Position numbers and translations under genes: made by a program. 64,000 bases of DNA, from NCBI GenBank assembly GCA_015207365.1, contig JADEXA010000015.1, forward strand, positions 1 through 64,000, read 5' to 3'. The first letter of the stretch is position 1; the number at the start of each line of letters is the position of its first letter. The DNA comes from Vacuolonema iberomarrocanum LEGE 07170 (GTDB taxonomy: Bacteria; Cyanobacteriota; Cyanobacteriia; Elainellales; Elainellaceae). Positions 9,137-18,300 of this stretch are shown here, in pieces. A model generated the notes under the pieces. The model was not told the origin of the DNA. It did no database searches and saw nothing but the letters and a program-made list of their open reading frames with translations.

Positions 9137-9171
9137 ATTTAACCGAATTGAATATTTAACCGAATTGAATA

Positions 9172-10308
9172 TCAGCTACGCACCTGAACGGGCATCACCA
9201 AATAGGTCATCTTCATACCACCGAGAGGTGTGACGATCGAAGGGCTGGTGGCTGTGTTGAACTGCATTTGGATATCGGTCGTGTTAAAGGTTTTGAGTCC
9301 TTCCAGGAGGTATTTGACGTTGAAGGCAATCTCCAGATCATCGCCAGAAACTTGGGCTGGAAGGGCTTCGCGACCGCTGCCCACATCCGGAGCATCAACC
9401 GAAAGCACAATTTCTTGATCGGTGTTGCTGATGTTGAACTTAACGATATTGTTCTTCTGGTCGGCGAGAACGGCAATCCGCTCTAGGGCGCTGGTGAACT
9501 GTTTGCGATCGCAAGTCATTTGCCGGGAGAACTGGCCAGGGATGAGCTGGCGATAGTTGGGGTACTGCCCTTCTAACAGGCGGCTGGTGAGGCGCTGGTG
9601 TTCCCACTCAAAGGTGAGTTGCCCCTGGTCAAAGCGAACGGCGATCGCCTCTCCGCCGGGATTCACCTGCAACATCCGCTCCAGCTCCTGCAATGCCTTT
9701 CCGGGCACCGTCACATCAAAGTCCGCATCAGTCTCCACAGCCCCCGGATCTTGGATCGTCTGTACCATCGCAAGGCGATGCCCATCCGTTGCAGCAAACT
9801 CAATCCCCTCAGGGTTGACGGTGAGGTGAACGCCCGTCAGCACTTGTTTCGCTTCATCTCGGCTGGCTGCAAATAACGACCCATGTAACCCCTCTACCAG
9901 TGCCTCCACCGGCAAGTTGGAATCTTCATTAGCATCAATGCTGGGCAATTCTGGGTAGTCGTTCGCATTCATCCCCCGCACCTGATATTTCCCCGACGCA
10001 CAGGTCAGCGTAGCCTGGGCATCGCCCTCTTCCTCCTGCAACGTTAGGTCACCCTCGGGTAGGCGCGAGACAATGTCCAATAGCAACCGCGCTGGCAGCG
10101 TCAGCTTTCCACCCACCTCTACCTGTGCGGCAAAACTCGTCTGCACACCCAAGCTGAGGTCAAATCCCGTGAGGCGCACCCGTTGATTTTCTTCATCGGC
10201 TACGAGCAGAACGTTGGCCAGAATAGGATGGCTGGGACGTGAGGGAACCGCTCGGCTGACAAGGGAAAGATGGGTGTTTAGGTCGCTCTGGGTGCAGGTC
10301 AGTTTCAT
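9172..10308 (-). CDS. dnaN: DNA polymerase III subunit beta (sliding clamp)
   Basis: A 378-residue beta clamp of normal length. The family pattern is clear throughout: MKLTCTQSDLNTHL at the N-terminus, RPSHPILANVLL, the GFDLSLGV segment, ATDGHRLAMVQT near residue 175, and the C-terminal LVMPVQVRS. The protein forms the ring that tethers DNA polymerase III to DNA and also recruits other replication and repair factors. The gene is transcribed away from the adjacent DnaA-box cluster, so it lies on the leading strand if that cluster is the origin. In several cyanobacteria the origin lies next to dnaN, with dnaA elsewhere; no dnaA is in this window. Confidence 0.97.
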   Translation of the reverse strand: MKLTCTQSDLNTHLSLVSRAVPSRPSHPILANVLLVADEENQRVRLTGFDLSLGVQTSFAAQVEVGGKLTLPARLLLDIVSRLPEGDLTLQEEEGDAQATLTCASGKYQVRGMNANDYPELPSIDANEDSNLPVEALVEGLHGSLFAASRDEAKQVLTGVHLTVNPEGIEFAATDGHRLAMVQTIQDPGAVETDADFDVTVPGKALQELERMLQVNPGGEAIAVRFDQGQLTFEWEHQRLTSRLLEGQYPNYRQLIPGQFSRQMTCDRKQFTSALERIAVLADQKNNIVKFNISNTDQEIVLSVDAPDVGSGREALPAQVSGDDLEIAFNVKYLLEGLKTFNTTDIQMQFNTATSPSIVTPLGGMKMTYLVMPVQVRS

Positions 10309-10418
10309 GGAACGAGACGCCGTAAAAGAAAATGGGGATGATTGGGTTTACGCACTATAACCTGTATTGTCTGCTCGCGATCGCCCAATCCGTCGCGGCA
10401 ACCCTACAGCCACAAAGG

Positions 10419-10919
10419 TGTGGATTAACCCAGCTTTTCTGTGGAAAACCCAAGCCAAAACTCCGATGCCATTCCACCTATGAGTAGTTGACTCGGTGGG
10501 AACGGCATCAGCATTTGAAGCTTGGACGGCGATTCTATCACTCCTCTCTGCTCCGTTCAATGCGATCGTTTGAACCCCTTTCTCGACAAGGCTTTCATCG
10601 CTGTTCTCTCTTCTTCTAGATCAGAAATTTTAAAAGAAAGATCCGTAGTAGTAGGGGGTGTGGAAAGTGTGGAAAAAATCCTGGGATCACGAAATAATCA
10701 GCGATCGCCCAACTTCCACGGTTGTGGAAAACCTGTGGAAAAAACAGAGGGCTCTCCACAGGATGTAGATACAGAAAGGGTTTTCCACGATCCCCCTGTG
10801 GTTTTCCCCGCCTTTCTCCCGAAGTTTTGCACAGAAAACCTGCTAGTTTTCCACAGGAATCCTTAGCAGCGGCTGAAACCCTTTCTGAGAGCGGGTTTCT
10901 AGATCGCGTGTTCTCCACA
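10419..10919. other. oriC: Probable chromosomal replication origin (oriC): DnaA-box cluster
   Basis: Five exact TTTTCCACA boxes occur: minus strand at 10440-10448, 10668-10676, 10723-10731 and 10734-10742, and plus strand at 10847-10855. Near matches are at 10419-10427 and 10659-10667 (minus) and at 10752-10760, 10781-10789 and 10911-10919 (plus). TTTTCCACA is the DnaA box known from cyanobacteria such as Synechococcus elongatus, whose origin also adjoins dnaN. The stretch between dnaN (10308) and clpS (11093) has no plausible gene. An AT-rich patch with a TAG triplet run lies at 10621-10654, next to two tandem boxes. Confidence 0.9.
10621..10676 (-). other. Predicted unwinding region: tandem DnaA boxes, GC spacer, DnaA-trio, AT-rich stretch
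   Basis: Read on the minus strand, the order is TTTTCCACA, CTTTCCACA, CCCCC, TACTACTAC, then GGATCTTTCTTTTAAAATTT. This matches the bacterial basal origin unwinding plan described for Bacillus subtilis: tandem DnaA boxes, a GC-rich gap, CTA repeats (DnaA-trios) and an AT-rich element. DnaA would load on the boxes and open DNA toward dnaN. The trio run is short, with three perfect repeats. Confidence 0.6.
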
Positions 10920-11092
10920 GGCTGGATGGCGATCGCTGATCTCTCCGTAGAATCACGATCTCTGCGCGATCAAATGCGGGACGATCGGGTGTGCGTAGAT
11001 ACCCCCTCTATCCAAATAGTGGGATGGTGAGTACACTGAAAATGAAAGGAAAACGTTACATTTTTTCATTTACCGCGCTTAGAGTGAGATCC

Positions 11093-11410
11093 ATGCAGCG
11101 AATAGCAACTCGTGCGATGGCGACTGCTCCGACGGTGGCCCCCGAGAAGGCGGGGCAAACCATCCGTAAGACGTATCCAAATTTCAAAGTGATTGTGTTG
11201 AATGATGATGTCAACACATTCCAGCATGTGGCCGATTGTTTGATGAAATACATCCCCCACATGACGCATGACCTGGCCTGGGAGCTAACAAATCAGGTGC
11301 ATTTTGACGGGCAAGCGGTTGTTTGGATAGGGCCGAAAGAGCAGGCCGAACTCTATCACCAGCAACTCCGCCGTGAGGGGCTGACGATGGCTCCATTGGA
11401 GGCGGCTTAG
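11093..11410 (+). CDS. clpS: ATP-dependent Clp protease adaptor ClpS
   Basis: About 105 residues. The core matches ClpS: FKVIVLNDDVNTFQHV contains the NDDVNT signature, followed by MKYIPHMTHDLAWELTNQVH and the C-terminal EQAELYHQQLRREGL. ClpS docks on the N-domain of ClpA/ClpC and delivers N-degron substrates to the Clp protease in the cytoplasm. The open frame reaches up to 10991, but those residues are not ClpS-like. ATG 11093 and ATG 11117 are the realistic starts. It is followed 41 bp later by the DUF2103 gene on the same strand, so the two may be cotranscribed. Confidence 0.92.
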   Translation: MQRIATRAMATAPTVAPEKAGQTIRKTYPNFKVIVLNDDVNTFQHVADCLMKYIPHMTHDLAWELTNQVHFDGQAVVWIGPKEQAELYHQQLRREGLTMAPLEAA

Positions 11411-11451
11411 GATGCAGAATCAACAGCAGCGCTCCGCTCGTAGGGTTTGAC

Positions 11452-11745
11452 ATGGCAAACGAACGCACCGGGCGCGTTGTCTGGAACCATTCGACCCATA
11501 TTCCAGGACTCATACCTGTGCTAGAGCGGTTGGCAAAGCTGCCCCACATTGGCACCGTGACCCCCGCTGTCATTGGCCGTGCCAAAGGCAATACCCAGGT
11601 TCTCAAGATCAAAGTTTCTGTTCCCACTCGGGGCGGCTTCAAGCTCATCGCCCGCAAAGGCAAATCGTTTCAAGAAGTCTTTGTGATTACAGACCTGAGC
11701 AAGCCTGAACTGGAAGCGGCGATCGCCCAAGTTCTCAAGTCCTGA
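11452..11745 (+). CDS. DUF2103 family protein
   Basis: A 97-residue soluble protein that I assign to DUF2103, sometimes described as putative metal-binding, from its length and overall sequence (GRVVWNHSTHIPGLIPVLER at the N-terminus, then VSVPTRGGFKLIARKGKSFQ). The only possible ligands are two early His residues (NHSTH) and one later His, so metal binding is uncertain. It follows clpS by 41 bp on the same strand, which suggests an operon but no defined role. The nearest gene after it is the giant RTX gene, 594 bp away. Confidence 0.72.
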   Translation: MANERTGRVVWNHSTHIPGLIPVLERLAKLPHIGTVTPAVIGRAKGNTQVLKIKVSVPTRGGFKLIARKGKSFQEVFVITDLSKPELEAAIAQVLKS

Positions 11746-12339
11746 ACCCAACGGCATGAGAACCCTATCTGCCTACGATCTACGTGATCACCCTTATAGC
11801 CTTAGAAGGCTTAAGGCCGAAATGACGCTTTAATCCGCAAAATTACCCCTAGCTTCTTGAAATCTCCGTATAGCTAGGGCGATCGCCGTTAGAGCAGTCA
11901 TAGCTCTGGGAATACTCTCTGTCAGTTACTAGCTCCAGTTCCAGAACCAACGGCTCCGCGTCTCAGCAGGTTGCGATGGTGCTCTGAAGGGCGATCGCAC
12001 GGTTGAGCTAGCTATTGCTCTCCCAACTGGAAAACCCCCGGCGAAGCTCATCTCCCCTTGCCAATTGCTGTTCTGCTGTCCCCACCGCTACAGCCTTAGC
12101 CAGAGTTTCCCATTGCTAGCCCCTCAAGTGGGCTGCGGCAATCCATCAGCACTAGCCTCCGCGCCCACATGGACGTGGATTGTTTGACGGGTTTATCAAC
12201 CTCTGTGCTCCGCGCCGTACAGGTCTTTTCGTGCCGGTTCTGCCGCACTGGCGGCAGCTTCTCGGCTGAAGCATCCCTTTTTTCCAAGGATTCAGTGCCT
12301 CAGCCCCTGCCATCCCCCTCGTAGATTCTGAGATTTGCC
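11746..12339. other. 594-bp spacer before the giant RTX gene
   Basis: No plausible gene, RNA or long hairpin was found. Several HIP1 sites occur. The promoter of the RTX gene is expected here, but no strong consensus could be picked out by eye. Confidence 0.4.
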
Positions 12340-15300
12340 ATGTCTCGAAGACAGCTCCAATCTCACTCCTCTTCAACTGTTGTTCCCAGGGAAATCAACC
12401 GCATCATGGCACGTTTCAACGTATCCAACATTGCACCTACCGCTAACGATATCGATGCAGGGGCTAACAGCCCTGTAGTCATCACCTTTGACGAAACTAT
12501 CAACCCATCTACCATCAACGACACGAGCATCAAGATTTTTGGTAGCCAGACGGGCGAAATCGCAGGAAGCTTTTCGGTGAGTGGTAATCGGGTTACCTTC
12601 ACCCCCACCAGTGCTTACAAGCCCGGTGAGCAAATTGAGGTAGTTGTTACCGACACTGTGCGGTCTGTTGGTGGGAATACGGCCACTGCGTACACGGCGA
12701 AGTTCACCATCGCCGCTGCTACCGGCCCAGCAGAGTTCATCGCCCACCCGACCCAACCTCCCGGCACGGATAGTAGCAACGACGTGAGTTTAGGGGATCT
12801 AGATGGGGATGGCGACCTAGATGCGTTTGTGGCGAATAATTTTCAAGCGAACCAGGTGTTGTTCAACAACGGCAGTGGGGTATTTACAGCTGCCGCCACC
12901 CAACTTCCAAATACGGTCAATGACTTTGGTGTGAGTTTAGGAGATCTAGATGGAGATGGCGACCTGGATGCGTTTGTGGCGAAGGTTATTCGAGCGAACC
13001 AGGTGTTGCTCAACGATGGCAGTGGGGTCTTCACGGCGGCCGCCACCCAGCCCCCTGGTAGGGACAGGAGCTACGGTGTGAGTCTGGGGGATCTGGATGG
13101 GGATGGTGACCTGGATGCGTTTGTGGCGAATGATGGTCGAGCGAACCAGGTATTGCTCAACGATGGCAGTGGTGTCTTCACGGCCGCCGCCACCCAACCC
13201 CCGGGTAGCGACGATAGCTATGGTGTGAGCCTGGGGGATGTAGACGGGGATGGCGACCTGGATGCGTTTGTGGCGAATTTTGGTCAAGCGAGCCAGGTGT
13301 TGCTCAACGATGGCAGTGGGGTCTTCACGGCCGTTACCACTCAGCCTCCCGGTACGGGCAATAGCCTTGATGTGAGTCTAGGGGATCTGGATGGGGATGG
13401 TGACCTGGATGCATTTGTGGCGAATTTTACGAATCAAGCGAACCAGGTGTTGCTCAACAACGGCAGTGGTGTCTTCACGGTCGCTGCTGTCCAGCCATCC
13501 GGTAGGGCCAAGAGCAGAGCTGTGGAGCTAGGAGATCTGGATGGGGATGGTGACCTGGATGCGTTTGTGACGAATGATGGTCAAACGAACCAGTTGTTAC
13601 TCAACGATGGCAACGGTGTTTTCACGGATGCCACCACTCAGCCCCCCGGTGCGACCCGAAGCAGAGGTGTGGGTCTAGGGGATTTGGATGGGGATGGTGA
13701 CCTGGATGCGTTTGTGGCGAATAATGGTCAAACGAATCAGGTGTTGATTAATGGGGATCGCTTTGCGCCGACTCTCACCCGCATTGCTCGCGAAACCCCC
13801 AGCGCTGCGATCACCAATGCAGATAGCCTCATCTTCCGCGTCACATTCGATGAGGATGTGCAAAACGTTAACGCAGCTGATTTCACCGTCGATGGCACAA
13901 CCACAGCGACTGTTTCTGGAGTCAATGCAGTCAGTGCTTCGGTCTACGATGTCACCGTCTCGGGTGGCGACCTGGCCAGCTTCGATGGCACCGTTGGCCT
14001 AGACCTAGCAGTGAGTCAAGATATTCAGGATCTGGCAGGTAATGACCTCCCTGCGGGCGACCCTGGCACCGACGAAACCTACACCCTCGACAATAGTTCT
14101 GCGATTGTGTCCATCAGCTCGACGACCGCCGATGGCACTGTTGGCATTGACGATACGGTGAATGCCACCGTTACCTTCTCAGAAACGGTGACCCTGGCAG
14201 GTGGAAATCTCACCCTCACCCTAGATAACGGTGGCAGCGTCACAATTACGCCCTTTGCCAATTCGACGACGGCCTCGGGCACCTACACCGTTGTCGCTGG
14301 ACAAGATAGTGCTGATCTCGATGTCACAGGCTTAACCTTAGCGGGTGGTGCAACCCTGCAAGATGGGCTGGGAAACGATGTTACCCTGACGATTCCGCCG
14401 GGAGCATCCCTCGCAGATAACAACGACATTGTGGTGGATACCACAGTCCCCGCCCTCGACAGCATTACTCGCGAAACGCCCAGCGATGCGACCACCAATG
14501 CCGATAGCCTCACCTTCCGTGTCACCTTTGACGAGGATGTGCAAAACGTTGATACGGATGACTTTGCGATCGATGGCACAACTACCGCGACGGTTTCCGG
14601 AGTCAGTCAAGTCAGTGCTTCGGTTTATGAAGTGACAGTTTCCGGAGGTGACTTGGCTGATTTTGACGGCACGGTCGGGTTGAATCTAGCCGGAGCGCAA
14701 AACATCACTGACTTGGTCGGCAATGGGCTACCTGCGGGCGAACCTACCACCGATGACATCTATACTCTCGACAACACTCAACCTGGCGATATCGTTGTCA
14801 ACGAAATTCTTCAAAATCCAAGTGCTGTCAGCGATGCGGATGGCGAATGGTTCGAGCTTTACAACCCGACGGCTAACGATATCGACATCAATGGCTGGAC
14901 GATTGCCGATGATGGTTCCGACAGTCACACGATCGCCAACGGTGCCCCGCTGATTATTGCAGCGGGAGGCTATCTGATTTTGGGGCGCAATGCTGACGCT
15001 GGCTCCAATGGCGGCGTTGCTGTTGATTATGAATACAGCAGCTATTTGCTGGCCAATGGCGATGACGAAATCATCCTGACCAATACTGTCGGTGTAGAGA
15101 TCGATCGCGTTGAATATGATGGGGGGCCAAACTTCCCGGATCCAGACGGGGCATCCATGTCCTTGCTAGATCCCACGCTAGATAACAACGTGGGTGCAAA
15201 TTGGGCCACTTCAAACACAGCCTATGGCGATGGTGATTTTGGCACGCCTGGTGCAGTCAATGTTTTCTTGCCGACTGTGCGCCTAGCAGCGAGTGATACC

Positions 15301-18300
15301 AATGCTGCTGAGTCTCCGGCTGATACCGCTGCGTTCACCCTGTCCCGCGACGATACGGATGGGGCGTTGACCGTTGTGGTTGACCTCGGCGGCGATGCCA
15401 TAGATAGCGACTATAGCTTTAGCACTGGGACGGTCATGGGCAATCAGCTCAGCTTGGTCATTCCCGATGGCCAAGCGAGTGTCGTGGTCACGGTCACCGC
15501 TGTGGATGATGGCCTGGTCGAAGCGAATGAAACCCTCACCGTTGGCTTAGCCAACGATGCTGCTTACGTTGTTGACAGTACGGACAATGCCAGCAACATT
15601 ACCCTTGTCAGCGACGATACGTCCCCTGTTGTCACCAGCATTACGCGAGTTGGAGACCCGCGCACGAATGCTGCCAACGTAGACTACCTCGTCACCTTCA
15701 ACCGTGTTGTGTCCGGTGTAGACGCGACCGACTTTGCTCTCACTGTTACAGGCATCACGGGAGCCAGCGTTACCAACGCGACGACGACCGACGACATCAC
15801 CTACACGGTCACTGTTAACACGGGTACAGGTGATGGCACCCTGCGACTTGACCTCAGCGATAACAATTCCATCACTGATAACGATACGAATCCGCTGGGT
15901 GGGTCTGGGCTGAATGATGGCGATTTCACCACGGGCGAGAGCTACACCATCGATAAAACAGCTCCAGCGAATCCTTTCGTCAATAGCCTTACAGACGACA
16001 CAGCAGCGGACGATAACATTACTCGTGACACAACTCTAGTTTTTGCTGGAACTGCGGAAGCGGAGAGCAGCGTCGAACTATTTCTGGACGGGAACTCCAT
16101 TGGCACGGTCACGGCGACGGGTGGAACCTGGAGCTTTGACTACACGGGCACGACACTGACCGATGGGGACTACATCCTGACAGCACGAGCGACCGATACC
16201 GCAGGCAACACCTCGGATGCGTCGGCAGACTTCGCATTCACGGTAGATGCTACTGCCCCGGATGCAGCGAGCATCGATAGCTTGAGTGAGGATAGCGGAG
16301 CCGCGGATAACATCACGAATGACCAGGGGTTGGAGTTCAGCGGGAGTGCGGAAGCAGGCAGTGTCGTTGAGCTGTTCCTGGATGGGAACTCGATTGGCAC
16401 GGCCATGGCAACAGGTGGAATCTGGAGCTTCGACTACACAGGTACTGAGTTGGCTGATGGGGACTACATCCTGACGGCGCGGTCGACGGATACCGCGGGT
16501 AACACCTCCGATGCGTCGGCGAACTTCGCATTCACAGTAGACATCACTGCCCCGGATGCGCCCAGCATTGATAGCTTGAGTGAAGATAGCGGAGCGGCGG
16601 ACGACCTCACGAATGACCAGGGGTTGGAGTTCAGCGGGAGTGCGGAAGCAGGCAGTGTTGTCGAGCTGTTCCTGGATGGGAACTCGATTGGCACGGTCAC
16701 GGCGACGGGTGGCACCTGGAGCTTCGACTACACGGGCACTGAGCTGACGGATGGGGACTATGTCCTGACGGCGCGGGCGGCCGATATCGCAGGCAACACT
16801 TCTAATGTCTCAGCAAATTTTGAATTCACGATAGACACCACTGCCCCAGATGCGCCGATTATCAATAGCTTGAGCGAAGATAGCGGAGCGGCAGACAACA
16901 TTACGAATGACCAAGGACTGGAGTTTAGTGGCACCGCCGAAGCTGATAGTGTCATTGAACTGTTTCTGGATAGCGCATCCATTGGGACAACGACTGCGAC
17001 AGCGGGTGGGGCGTGGAACTTCGACTACACAGGTACTGAACTGACCGATGGGGACTATATCCTGACGGCGCGAGCGACGGATACCGCAAGCAACACCTCG
17101 GATGCGTCCGCAGACTTCGAATTCACAGTGGACGCGAGTGCGCCAGATGCACCGAATATCGATAGCTTGAGTGAGGATAGCGGAGCGGCAGACAACCTCA
17201 CGAATGACCAATGCCTGGAGTTTAGTGGTACGGCGGAAGCAGACAGCGTCGTCGAACTATTCCTGGATAATGCATCCATTGGGACAACCACCGCGACAGC
17301 AGGTGGAACCTGGAGTTTCGACTACACAGGTACTGAGCTGACTGATGGGGACTATATCCTGACAGCGAGAGTGACCGATATCGCAGGTAACACCTCGGAT
17401 GCGTCGGCGAATTTCGCATTCACGGTAGACACCACTGCCCCGGATGCGCCAAGCATCAATAGCTTGAGTGAGGATAGTGGCGTAGCGGACAACCTCACGA
17501 ATGACCAAGGTCTAGAGTTTAGTGGAACGGCGGAAGCGGACAGCGTCGTTGAACTATTCCTGGATGGTGCATCCATTGGTACGACGACCGCGACAGCGGG
17601 TGGCAACTGGAGCTTCGACTACACGGGCACTGCTTTAACCGATGGTGACTACATTCTGACGGCAACGGCGACGGATGTGGCAGGCAACGCATCAGATGTT
17701 TCAGCGAACTTCGAGTTCACGGTAGATACCACTGCCCCGGATGCCCCGGCGATCGCCAATCTAAGTGACGACACAGCGGCGATCGACAACATTACCGGTG
17801 ACACGACGCTGGTGTTTACGGGAACTGCAGAAGCAGATAGCACTGTCGAACTGTTTCTTAATGGCACCGCTATTGGTACGGCCATCGCGACAGGTGGGAA
17901 CTGGAGCTTTGACCACACGGGGACGACGCTCGCCGATGGCGATTACACGCTAACGGCAATGGCCACAGATGTGGCGGGCAATGTATCTCTGGTTTCAGCA
18001 GGCTTTGACTTCACCATCGATGCCACTGCGCCGATGGTGACTGGGATTGTGCCCAGTGTGGAAACTATTCAAGATGCCAACGTCGGGAGCGATGGCTTCA
18101 CATTGACCGTGAGCTTCAGTGAAGCGATGGATACCACGGTGGATCCCACCCTCAGCTTCCCGACGAGCGAAGAAGATCCCAGTCGCGTCCTCACCTTCAA
18201 CTCAGGCACCTGGACAGACGCCACCACCTACGTCGCCAGCTATGATGTCACCGATGCGAACGAGAACATTCCGAACATCGATGTTCAAGTGGCCGATGCG

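Noticed and set aside
11452..11745. Ribosomal protein or metal chaperone for the gene after clpS
   Set aside because: The sequence does not match a ribosomal family, and the only possible metal ligands are a few His residues; DUF2103 is the closest assignment.
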